Assembly (NCBI GenBank): GCA_036852015.1
Contig: JAANDG010000028.1
Span: 124,001-188,000, forward strand
Direction: 5' to 3'
DNA length: 64,000 nucleotides
From: Pelodera strongyloides
Lineage: Eukaryota; Nematoda; Chromadorea; Rhabditida; Rhabditidae
The position numbers and the translations under genes were made by a program. Shown here one piece after another: positions 34,739 to 52,045 of the stretch. The notes under the pieces were generated by a model. It was not told the origin of the DNA. It saw only the letters and a list, made by a program, of their open reading frames with translations, and did no database searches. Within the stretch, counting starts at the first letter, position 1. The number at the start of each line of letters is the position of its first letter.

Positions 34739-35820
34739 TGTATGAAGAAGATGGCAGTGTTTTCACCTGGCCTGAATTTCAGAAACAAAGTACACGTTTG
34801 GTTCGGTTACTTAGGAGTTCAGTGAAATGACTTATACGTTATAATAAATTATTCTTTCTTTAGCTATTTCTCCTCGTTGATATCCGTATTATTCCATGTA
34901 GTTTACTACATTTATGGTGAACAAAGAGTGTTTTCTTTTTAGGCTCGGAACCTAGCCTGGTTGGCCGTCCGTTCAGGCACAGACAGTCTAATGAAGAGGG
35001 ATTCGAAAGGAAGAGACGACAAAAACATGCCAGCAAACGGATGAAGAAAGACGGTACGTAATTGAAAATGGGAATAGATAGAATGTTCGAACTTCATATG
35101 ACTTTTTTACGGTGTGTACGGAAAGAATTGGTTTTATTTAAGTCCAAACATCTTACGGGGTGCCACCCCGTAAGGGGGTGCGTAAAAAACTCGAGGTTTC
35201 TACCCAGTCTATGTACTTACAATTTACGCATAGTGTTAGTTAAGGGGTGTACGTGCGTGAGGTTACCGCCCCTCATCAGTCATGACCATGAACCCGCAGT
35301 CATGTCAATTTTAAAATGTAATAGTGTATACGTTTTTTAGGCAACGTATGACGGCGAACGACCACATGAAGCTAAGCGAACCACGTACCAACCCTGTTAC
35401 TATGCGAAGGACAAAAGTAAAGCTAGAAGATGTCGCTATGCTACGCACAAGGTTTGTTTATGTCATATTTTCGAGTCATTTAATGTTTTTGTTTTGTGCG
35501 CGTTGTTGACTCTATCGAATTATTTTACTTAGTCGCCGCACACAATTTTGGCACTCCGTTGATTCGTAGAACAGGTACACGCACGTGTATCCAAGCAGAC
35601 GCAAGGCTGATTTTCATATTATATATTGCACCTAGTAATGATAGAATGGTTGTTCTGGAACCGTATCTAATTATATTACTGACGTGATGGTTTTTCAGGG
35701 AAATGGGAACTTGGACCTACGATGGGCGGAGAAGGGTCAGCCTTAATCAGCAGGATTGCAGAAGCCGCAGTATTCTATTGTGTGCCAGATCGCCTTCCTC
35801 GAGCATCTTGCACAGCCTAA
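34739..35820 (+). CDS. Basic protein of unknown function, C-terminal exons
   Basis: Exons 34739-34816, 34943-35053, 35533-35574 and 35699-35820 keep phase at all three junctions and end in TAA. The predicted tail of about 117 residues begins near GSVFTWPEFQKQSTRLVRLL, runs through a very basic stretch (FERKRRQKHASKRMKKD) that could be a nuclear localisation signal, and ends in a non-polar C-terminus with AAVFYCVPDRLPRASCTA. The 5' exon or start is not found: the first exon has no in-frame ATG and needs one carried base. An open stretch at 35339-35452 also has splice-like borders but its phase does not fit, so it was left out. Composition and phase support coding; no family recognised. Confidence 0.55.
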
Positions 35821-36589
35821 TTATTTATTTCATGTGGCGTTATTTATTTCAGTTGGAATTTAGTCGCCATGTGTTAACATTAGTTAACAAATTAGCTTTA
35901 ACTTTGTTCTTTATTAATAATTTAAGCTATGCTATCTTGTGAGCTCTCTGATTTCGATATTTGGCATGCTTGTTAGTGTTTATGTGACATTTACGTTGTC
36001 TCCCGACCATAGGAATAGAATTTGTAAATTCAATTACAAACATTAGCAGCGCGGTCCTCTTCATCCCTCAGTTTATATTTTACTTTGGATTAAATAGGAT
36101 AGTTGTGCTTCACATGTCTTTATTTTGAATGGTTGTCTAACGTTACGTTTGGTCAGAAATGGCTACATTGTGTGTTTATTTTGGAACTCGGTTGCGTTTT
36201 TATTGAATTGTTTACTTGTTATTAGCATATAAAAGAATTCACGCCTCATCTGTTGGTTATGGATGTGGCTTTATTTGTGTGGAGCGTGGTTTATTACATA
36301 AGTCGTAATTTATAGTGTGGTTATTAAACCCCTGTCTGCGTCTCTCCGGCGAGAGGGGATGCTACACTATTTGTAGCAAAAACAGCGAAGCGCCTAGCGA
36401 AAATTATTCAATTGACACATCCGCCATGCAGGTGGACAGGCGGTTCGCCATTATTTTCGCTGGGCGGCCCGCCAAAAACGAACGCAGTGGTGATCACATT
36501 TACCGGGTAAGACAATTAGCAAAATTAAGTCAATTGTCATGCAATGAGAGAGTGCGTGAATGAAGAGACGCAGGGAAAACTACACAGCA

Positions 36590-36785
36590 AAACGAAATAA
36601 TTGCCGAAATCACAAAACAACCGTCCTTGGCCCATCACCAAAAAAGCATCTGTTGACTGATTCATGACTGGTTCGTGATGACGGTTTTCGAAGCTTGCCA
36701 CTGTTGGTCACGAATTGGTCACCAGCTGGGCGGGCACACGAAAAAAACAGTGAACCGTATCCAAATGGGTTCACCCATTTCCTAT
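36590..36785 (+). repeat. GGTCACCAAATGG dispersed repeat, copy
   Basis: Shares CAAAACGAAATAATTGCCGA-like start and the GGGTTCACCCATTTCCTATG end with the copy at 6,951. Confidence 0.55.
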
Positions 36786-37734
36786 GTATGAGCGTTTCGC
36801 CCAAAAACGAAAATTAGTGGAACACGGATTGTATTGATGTATTTGTAGCTTCACAGTTCACATTAGTAACAATGGTACTAACTATCACTTCGAATACAAA
36901 TTTATACTGGTGTTTACAATTTTTCTTTTTTTTTACAAGCGGTATTTACAATTTTCGATGTAGATCAGGCATCAAGACTCTGCAGTGTTACTCTGTTCTT
37001 CTACTGCACGTCTCCCGCGAAACAAAAATAAATCCCGCTTTTTCTGACAGCTAATCATCCAATCCCACACAATAAGAAAAGTCGCATGTTTCCTGACAGA
37101 TTAGCCAATCGTGTCCCGCAATTAAACGCTAGGCAAGGCCTAGTGTTAGCGGCAAGGTCCCTAATTAGCGCTCGCAATAAGGACGGAATCCCGCGTTTCC
37201 CGCTTGTTTGGGAGGAAACGTGGGATTACGGTCACCGCTAAACTATGAATGAAGAACATGGGAGTTTCCGCCTTTAGGGTTTGTGCCGAAATGCGACTTT
37301 CTAATTCAAACGCTGTATTTTCTGTATTCTCAAACCGAAAAACTGCGTGAATGAACAAACAGCACGCGAAAGTTGGCGTGCATGCGGCGAGACTACGGCG
37401 TGAATTTTGCAAGCCCGTCAAGTTCAAAATAGGTTTGCATCAGCGTGGAACGGTTACGTGTTTCAAGGTCACAAAAAATTGCCAAGATCACAAGTCAATA
37501 AAAGGAACACAAATGAGTTCGCATTCAGCACAGACCAGTTACAAAAAGCAGTCCTACACCATGAAGTGAAAGAAAATCCGAAATTCCGTACTTATTTTTT
37601 TTTCTGAAAACTATTTTATCGAATAAGTAAAGTAATGGTGATTATAGGACACATGCAAGTCTAGCTAATATTTTGCACGTAAGATCAGTAAATAAGAAGC
37701 ATAAACGACAACCTCAACTCTGTATCCCTGGACT

Positions 37735-37920
37735 GAAGCCCTCGAGCAATATACCGGAAAATGCAAACCCCGATTTCGCCCAGATAATTTTCCGAAAAAG
37801 CTCGAAATCGCATCGATTTCGTCCCGATTTTTGTCCAGAAACCCCCGATTCCGCCCCGGTCAAGGCCCCACTTTTTGAGGGACTTGATCGGGGCGAAATC
37901 GGGGTTTCCACTTTCCTGTG
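37735..37920. repeat. GATTTCGCCCCGATC repeat, imperfect palindrome
   Basis: AACCCCGATTTCGCC blocks face GGGCGAAATCGGGGTTTCCA. A shorter relative (CCCCGATTTCGCCCCGATCA) is at about 58667-58725. Confidence 0.5.
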
Positions 37921-38781
37921 ACTTGGCTGAAAGTTAGCTCGACTGCTCCGGACTTCCGCGTTTCAAGTCATAAGCGATGCTAAATCTAACACTGTATTGA
38001 AACAACTTTGAATAAAAGAACACGACCCTTCAGAAGGAAAAGATCGTTTATTGGGTTTTACAGCGAGCAGCTTCTCTGAGGAACCTTTTGTTCGCCACCG
38101 ATTTGCAAAATGATTTTTTGTACTCGGTTTATTTCCACATTGTAAGAACTTTTACGTGCGTCAAGGTCAACATGTTCAGATCAAAAGTCGTTAAAAGAAA
38201 TATAAATCAGTTCGAATACATCAGTCACGAATTGAAATCCGCTAATTATCGAAAAGAAACTCCGCATTTTTATGGCATTGTGGAAAGGGTTTGGAACTTT
38301 TCTGTTCTATTTTTTTCAATACAATACAATACTGCATGGTTTTTGTTATCAAGGTACAGGAGGAGATACCTGAGACATGGCCATGGAGGCTGCATTAGGA
38401 GGGACTGCACCGCGAAACTTGAATTTCCTGAGTTACAAAGCATACAAAGCGTGTAAACTTTAACTTAATAAACGTTATAATAATTTCTTTATATATTCTG
38501 TTTATACTGTTTACACCTACGCAGACTACTAATAGCAGTAATAATGAAGAATCATGGGCGATCCCTCACGGCCGCTGGAACTCGTCGCCTACTGCCCAAG
38601 AACTCTACGGAACAAGCCATAAGCATTGCACGTTGTGTTGAATCAACCTTATATGTATAAAGGGATACCCGCTCGAAGCTGAAAAATATTTATCCTTATT
38701 CTAGCGCGTTTATCTTTAGTCCACAATCTTCTGCTAATATTAGTTCTGCTGCTTCATCAAGTAGTACACATTGAAACTACA

Positions 38782-38964
38782 TTAAAGCGTAATACCGGCT
38801 GGTTTTTGAAACACATCGAGTACACCAGCATCCTTATGCAACTTATACAAATGAACATAAATTAGAATAAAAAGTCGAGCTAAATTCGAGCAACTCAGCA
38901 TAACTACGTAGTAATTCAGTTGCCCACGATGCATTTCAAAAACCGGACGGTATTTCGCTTTAAG
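38782..38964. mobile_element. Family A element
   Basis: Left TTAAAGCGTAATACCGGCTG, right CCGGACGGTATTTCGCTTTAA. Confidence 0.7.
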
Positions 38965-39181
38965 AAACTGTTGAATGAAAGCGAGAGCCCTTGAAGCGTA
39001 GACTAATTATCATGTACTCAAATCTCTATCTGAATCTGCTAGTATTAGTTTTGCTTCCTCTAGTCTCCCAATCCGTGCGCCGCGCAGTCCTGTTTATGGT
39101 CTGAAGGTATGCGGCGCGCGACTAATTCAATTAAGAAATTGAAGGTTTTACTTTCTCTTTTGGCGTCTCTCTTTCTCTCTT

Positions 39182-39223
<42 letters not shown>

Positions 39224-39772
39224 ACTCTCATCCTCGCTCTTGTTCTGACAGTATCCTTCTCTATACTTTCTCTTTATCTTTCTCTATGTCTCTCTCCTTC
39301 CCCATATCATATCTATCTCTAAACTGTTTCTCTGTCTAATTCTCCACATCTCTGCCGGCATACCTGTTTTCTGCAAGACTGTACATTTCCACACGAAACG
39401 CTACGGCCATTTAGGTTCCAGAATAATATTTGTTTTCTATTTTAGTCCTGTCATAGGCGTTGCTGTGCTCTGACTGCTGTGCTTTGCGCTTTGCCTTGAT
39501 GCTTTTTTTGTTACTATCGTCAAATTATATACTGATTTATTGACCACCATTCCATTATTTTCTATTTTTGCGAGTAGTTGATGCTGCCAGTGGTGATAAG
39601 TTTGGCTTTTGGTGGTGAATTAAAAGTAAAAGCCAGCAAGTTCACATCTCCTCATTTTCTCTTTTTTTTACGTAGATCTAAAAGTGATTATCAAGTATCT
39701 GTAGACAACTGCTAGCTTCCACGACTTTGTTCGAAATAATTTCCCCGTGCAGTTTTACACAGATTTGCTCTC

Positions 39773-39926
39773 ATTAGCCCGTATTCTCGGGTCGACGGGA
39801 ATGTTCCGTTTGGGAAATCCTTTGTATGCAAATTTCTTGACAATCTAGACTAGCTGGAGGAAAAATTTGCATACGAATGAGCTCCCAAACGGAACATTCC
39901 CGTCGACCCGAGAATACGGGCTAATA
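39773..39926. mobile_element. 154-bp palindromic element
   Basis: ATTAGCCCGTATTCTCGGGT at the left and its complement at the right; arms of about 65 bp differ by few bases, with a small TCTAGACTAG loop. Confidence 0.7.
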
Positions 39927-39977
39927 GCGGCTTCTGAAATAAACAACAAGTGCATGCTGAACAATCAGTGTTAGTAA

Positions 39978-40158
39978 TTTAAAGCGAAAGGCCAGCCGGT
40001 TTTTGAAACACATTGAGTACGCCAGCATTCTTATTCAGCTTTTGCAACTGACAATAAATTAGAATAAAAATCGGTCTAAATTCGAGCAACTAGCATAAAT
40101 ACGTAAAAATTCAGTTGTCCACTATGTGTTTCAAAAACCAGCCGGTATTTCGCTTTAA
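39978..40158. mobile_element. Family A element
   Basis: Left TTTAAAGCGAAAGGCCAGCC, right CCAGCCGGTATTTCGCTTTAA. Confidence 0.7.
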
Positions 40159-40780
40159 TAAATATACTCTGATTGGTAGGAGAATCGTCTAAACATTATT
40201 TTGTAAACGATCTCATCCTGACCTTGTGCTCTAATGATAAAAATTGATTATCGGTATCGGCGTCTCTTTGACCCCGATTTCGTTCTCTATTTTCCGCTCT
40301 TTTAATTTTCGCGTTTAACTCTCGACAGCAATGATCATGTCAGCGATTACAATAGTGGAAGAAAACCACGAAATTGGGAAAATGTAAGGAAAACGTTAAC
40401 TCGACCCCCCGCACATAAACACGTCACTTGTACCGCCGCCCACAACAATATGTAATTTTAAAGCGGCGCGGTGCGTGGTTTTCGTACTTGTGCTGGATAA
40501 CTGCTTTACCGGGCAGCTCCGGCACAAAATGGAACATAACTTGCATAATAAAAGGTGCATCAGTTTTAAAACCACATTCCGACCGTTCGCCCACATTAGA
40601 CACATCATTTCGTTTCAAAATGGAGATTTTACGTCTGCACAATTTTCAATTTTACGCGACGTGACTCATTTCTACCGAATCTTCTTCCCGGTATTGTGGT
40701 TCCTAATTGTGTCATTTTCCTCTTCTTTGCTCCTGATAATCTGGGTCGGAGAGTGAGACTTCACGTAAGATAAGCGTGCC

Positions 40781-40927
40781 TTTTGTGATAGGTTCGTGAC
40801 CATTTGGTGACCAGTTGCTGACCGTTTTCGATGAAACTTGGATACCACATGTTCACAAAGAGGTCACCAAATGGGCTAGCCCACGAAACACCAGTAAACC
40901 GTCACCAAATGGGTTCACCCATTTCCT
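40781..40927 (+). repeat. GGTCACCAAATGG dispersed repeat, copy
   Basis: Shorter copy; same order of GTGACC blocks and the same TTCACCCATTTCCTATGT end. Confidence 0.5.
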
Positions 40928-41488
40928 ATGTACTGAGCATTCTTCGCTAAAAACTCTTCCATCTACGTTTCATCTCAAGCATGTCTGATGAGGGGTAATT
41001 ATGGTTTACTGTTGCGCACCAGCCAAAATATTATCGATTTCCAAATAGTATCCTAATTTGTCATATAAGAGCATCTTTCATTAGACGTTTCGTTTCGTTT
41101 TTTTTTTGTGTGACGAAAACGTGTGCTGACAACAAAATGCGACTTTTCGCCAGAGTCTAGCGTCACGAACAAAAAGAATCCAAAAAATGGAAACCGATCA
41201 CAATTACGATAATTTATTTCTTGTCCGCTCATAATTGTGAACCGCACCCATGTTTTTGACATTCAATTATATAGAAGTACTGGTTGACTATTGTTGAGCC
41301 TGCATGCCTGCGTTTATCGATTGACTGCTTACGGAAAATAATCTTTTATTGATCCATGTACCCTCCTGATAATGCCTGACATCGGAATTTGTTTATTATG
41401 GCGCTCTGTGTTCTACAAAAAGTTTGTGTCGAGCCGAGAGACTTCCTATGATTAACCTAGATATGCTATGTGTTTCTTTAATCTAGTT

Positions 41489-41593
41489 AGTAGATCTTGT
41501 TTATGTTTTGCAGCATTTTAATTTGAATGATTTTTGCCGTTAGTAGATCTTGTTTATGTTTTGCAGCATTTCATTTTGAATGTTTTTTGCCAG
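41489..41593 (+). repeat. 53-bp tandem duplication
   Basis: AGTAGATCTTGTTTATGTTT... GATTTTTGCC occurs twice in a row. Confidence 0.7.
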
Positions 41594-41695
41594 TGAGCGT
41601 ATTAGGGTTCGGTATTAGGAGGCGTCGAAGCGAGCGGGAGTGTATCCGAATAACCTACTTTGTGTGTGGGTTGACGCAGTAATTGGTCATTTTGT

Positions 41696-42163
41696 TAAAG
41701 CGATATAACTTCCAGTTTTGAACCGTGTGCAGTTGTCCAGGATATTTTTCAGAAACCGGCCGTTCACATTTACGACTTTGTGAACCTTAGTATCGCATTT
41801 TATTGTTTTTCGCAATGATCTCCATGCGTGTGACTCACCTACAAATTCCTACACTCACGTTTTAGCTGATTACGTGAGAATGGCATATTATTGGCTTCCA
41901 ATTTTGCGCGCTGTTCGCACGCCGCTCACACGCCAAGTTCTACCTTTGTTATTTTCCCTACTGTTTTACTTCCAGCATTTCAAGCGATATAACAGTCGGT
42001 TTTTGAAACGTATTTTGGACATCTGCGTTTCCCGAATTTGTATGCACATGACAATGATTAGCCTGAAAAAAATCGCGAGTATCGCTTAGTCATTTGCATT
42101 AGCTACATGCTTATCGGGCGTCCAGCATACGTCTCAAACAAAGATTGTTGTACCGCTTTAAAA
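41696..42163. mobile_element. Two diverged family A fragments
   Basis: About 41696-41767 is a short fragment (TTAAAGCGATATAACTTCC to AGAAACCGGCCG). About 41978-42163 is a diverged copy (CAAGCGATATAACAGTCGG to TTGTACCGCTTTAAA). Confidence 0.5.
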
Positions 42164-42476
42164 TTTTGTTTTCTTGCGGCATTCCCGAGCCCCGACTCCC
42201 ACTGCGTTGCATAGCACAGCAAATTAACACACGATTGGCTGATTTCCGAGAATTTAACCCCTTCCACTCGCCCATTTTAACTGATAGACATTCGCATTTT
42301 TTCCACAATCAAATCAATACTACACCCTAGTTTTAAGTCCTTTTTACGGGATTTTAAGTCGCTTTTGCACGAGTGAAATTGCTTCCGGTTCTAGGGAATT
42401 ATAGGAAACGAAGCAAGATCAAGAGTACATAATGCACGTAACATTTGTGTCGTTTGCGCCTTTGCAGGAAAGTAAA

Positions 42477-42652
42477 TTTAAAGCGAAACACCGGCCGGTT
42501 TTTGAAACACACCGAATGCACCAGCATTCTTACGCAGCTTATGCAAATGAACAAAATGTAATAAAAAATATAGCTAAATTCGAGTAATTTAGCATAAACA
42601 CATAAGAATTCAGTTGTCCACGATGCGTTTCAAAAACCGGCCGGTATTTAAC
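42477..42652. mobile_element. Family A element upstream of the membrane-protein gene
   Basis: Left TTTAAAGCGAAACACCGGCC, right AACCGGCCGGTATTTAA. It ends about 290 bases before the start codon at 42940. Confidence 0.7.
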
Positions 42653-42837
42653 TCTCACCCTGTCCAATTCATAACTGGTGTATGCGAACTTTTGATGGAT
42701 CACTATTTGGTCACGGTACAAACGTGTTAAGTCTATGTATAATTTCCGCTCGCCACCAATCTTCCCTTTGCTTTTGATTCAACTGTATCTTTTTTTTGTG
42801 AGATTTCGTGCGCGCAGTAAGTACTATTACTTGATTT

Positions 42838-42840
42838 CAG
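42838..42840 (+). promoter_or_regulatory. Candidate trans-splice or 5'-UTR acceptor
   Basis: TGATTTCAG ends here, about 100 bases upstream of the ATG of the 500-aa membrane protein gene. It could receive a spliced leader or end a 5'-UTR intron; the sequence cannot separate the two. Confidence 0.35.
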
Positions 42841-42939
42841 GGTACAAATTGTTCCGCTTTCCATTACTTGTGTCCTAAAGGTAGGATCGATATTCTGCCA
42901 ACAATCGATCGATAATCTTGTGACCGCGACGCAAGAGAA

Positions 42940-49869
<6,930 letters not shown>

Positions 49870-49886
49870 TGGTGAAACCTTCCTTT

Positions 49887-50038
49887 TAAAGCGGTATAAC
49901 ATTCCGTTTATAACGTACGTTGGCAAAATTCCCATGTATCATCCAACATAAACAAATGAGTATGATTGGAACAAAAAATCTACCCCAATTCGACCGCGCA
50001 ACATACATTTCAAAGACTGCCTGTTGTTCTGCTTTAAA
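49887..50038. mobile_element. Family A-like element just after the membrane-protein stop codon
   Basis: Left TTTTAAAGCGGTATAACATT, right CCTGTTGTTCTGCTTTAAAA; begins 18 bases after the TGA at 49867-49869. Confidence 0.55.
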
Positions 50039-50413
50039 AAAATCAACAGACAGTCATCGGCACTCTTACGCGATAATAGATGCGAGTTGAGATACAATAA
50101 TTCTAGGGTTGCCTACCTTCCCCCTTGATAGAGTAGGTTTACTGTCTGAACTTGGGTGGAATTCGGCTCGCAATCTGCGCGCCGCTATGAAATGGCGCTA
50201 GTTTGGCAAATTTACGTGACTGTAAATTATCCTGCTCATCGTTTTTTGTTGTGTGTCTAATGTGTCTTTATTTATACATAATCAATTTACTTCCTAACAA
50301 TGAAATATAATTTTGAATTCGTTTCAACAACAAAAAAATATTTGTAATAAGTTGCCAGTTTGATGAGCTTTCTCCTAAAACATTATAAGATTTCAGCTTT
50401 ATGTGATTTATTC

Positions 50414-50419
50414 AATAAA
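50414..50419 (+). terminator. Candidate polyadenylation signal for the membrane-protein gene
   Basis: AATAAA about 545 bases after the stop at 49869. A 3' UTR reaching this site would contain the whole inverted-repeat element at 49887-50038. Confidence 0.3.
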
Positions 50420-50694
50420 ACTTTGTAAATCGTTGAATTTGTTGCACCAAGAACACCGCGCCTGCAACCGTACAACTCGTCCATAGAGGAATAGAGGAAA
50501 GTGATTCTAAGGTACACGTGTGGGCCTGACGCCCGGCCTAGATACCTTACCTTAGCTACCTTTCTTCAGCAGGCTTGAGCAAGTTTCGTAGATCAGGGTC
50601 TTCTATTTTCTTATATCTTGGGCAATACGATTCCAATGACGGTACGTTGTGCGGGCACGACGATTTGCCAAAAAAATACACTGAAATGTTGAAG

Positions 50695-50975
50695 ATAGGC
50701 ATAATTATAATCATGAATACCGCGGCCTTGTCGAGGCACTGCCTACGTCAGGCCCGAAATGGATGGACCACCTGGGCCCACCCGTTATTAGTCCTAATCA
50801 TAATCACGAATACCGCGGCCCTGCCGATGCGCTGCCTACACCAGGCCCGAAATGGATGGACCACCTGGGCCCACCCGTTGTTAGTCCTAATCATAATCAC
50901 GAATACCGCTGCCCTGTCGATGCGCTGCCTACACCAGGCCCGAAATGGATGGACCACCTGGGCCCACCCGTTGTT
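50695..50975 (+). repeat. 93-bp minisatellite, three units
   Basis: GAATACCGC...CTAATCATAATCAC repeats three times with few changes. 93 is a multiple of three, so long open frames appear on both strands; no splice signals suggest coding. It lies between the membrane-protein and zinc-finger genes. Confidence 0.75.
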
Positions 50976-51225
50976 TGTAGTCCTCGTACCGGCCAAAGTT
51001 TGACGTTGGAAGGGGCGAGTGGTGTAGGCCAATCCACGGACGATCGACCAAAGTTTACTACTCACGGGTATGCTTCCTCAAAACTAATTGTTTCAATTTC
51101 CGTGAGAACGTCATTTTCTGCAAAGCGAGGTATTCTGCACAAAAGGACTGGATCGAGTGAGGATTAGACGTTGAGATTGAGGAAGAGAGTGTTTGTCTTT
51201 GTGGAGACCCAGTTGCATGGAGTGA

Positions 51226-51300
51226 CAGAGAGAGAGAGATGGAGAGAGAGAGAGATGGAGAGAGAGAGATGGAGAGAGAGAGAGAGATGGAGAGAGAGAA
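51226..51300 (+). repeat. GA microsatellite upstream of the zinc-finger gene
   Basis: Units of GATGGAGAGAGAGA; produces serine/leucine-rich frames on the minus strand and Glu/Arg-rich frames on the plus strand, none of them genes. Confidence 0.75.
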
Positions 51301-52045
51301 ACTGCAATCCCGCAGGTTTGCTGACCACCACTCCTTCTTCCAACACACCACACATGGGAAGCACACAGCGTGACCGCTCTTTATGGGTGCGCGAAACAGG
51401 TTTTTCTAAGATAGTGCGCCCCTTCTCACATCTCCCCCTAAGGCACTACACGCAAGAAATGTTTCATATCATATGCGATCTCCTTTAACGTGATCCCAAA
51501 CATGCGATTTATAATTTTACATATAAAAATTTTATACATTATACCTAAGACGCTTAGCTCACGTCTGCAACATCCAATTATGGGAGAGTGGTATAAATTA
51601 ATTCACACAACTAATACCGTACCCAACGCAATGCATCATGCATGCAAAGTTGCATTAAATGTGCACTTTTATTGCATTTTTGCGCTGTTGTTTTGTTTCT
51701 TTCTTTTGCCGGTTTGTTGCAGGGTTTATTTCCACTATGATTTCTGTTTCACTATCGTTTCTTTCTGTGGATGGAGTTCTAATGTTGCTTTTCAGGCCTA
51801 AAAGTCGGCTGGTCCGATTTCCCTTTTATTTCGATTCTAAAAAAAAATTTGCTGACGTGGAAGTGTATATTTTCTATCTGCTTATTCAGTCTATCTAGCG
51901 TACATCGTCAAAATGTTGCGGAAAAGTATTATTCGCAATATTTAGTGTGAACCGGTAGCCTGGTTCTCATTTCCTCCTTTGTTGGACTATATTATGCGTA
52001 GTTAGTATTCGTATCAAACAAACTTGTGGAACCCCTTGAAGTGAA

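Larger units (their letters stand above)
35821..42476. other. Repeat-rich stretch without a supported gene
   Basis: Holds the elements listed separately, a CT tract at 39165-39225 and two related segments at about 37440-37590 and 38150-38290 (both with CGTG...TCAAGGTCA and AAAAGGAACACAAATNAGTTCG-like sequence). An open end at 38342-38456 (RRRYLRHGHGGCIRRDC) follows ATCAAG and precedes AATAAA, but no partner exon was found. Confidence 0.4.

Noticed and set aside
35160..35185. Hairpin CTTACGGGGTGCCACCCCGTAAG as a terminator or small RNA
   Set aside because: Lies in an intron of a eukaryotic gene model; a short palindrome without tract or repeat support.
50575..51167. 142- and 134-codon frames over the 93-bp repeat
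   Set aside because: Triplet-period minisatellite; no acceptor, donor or conserved motif.
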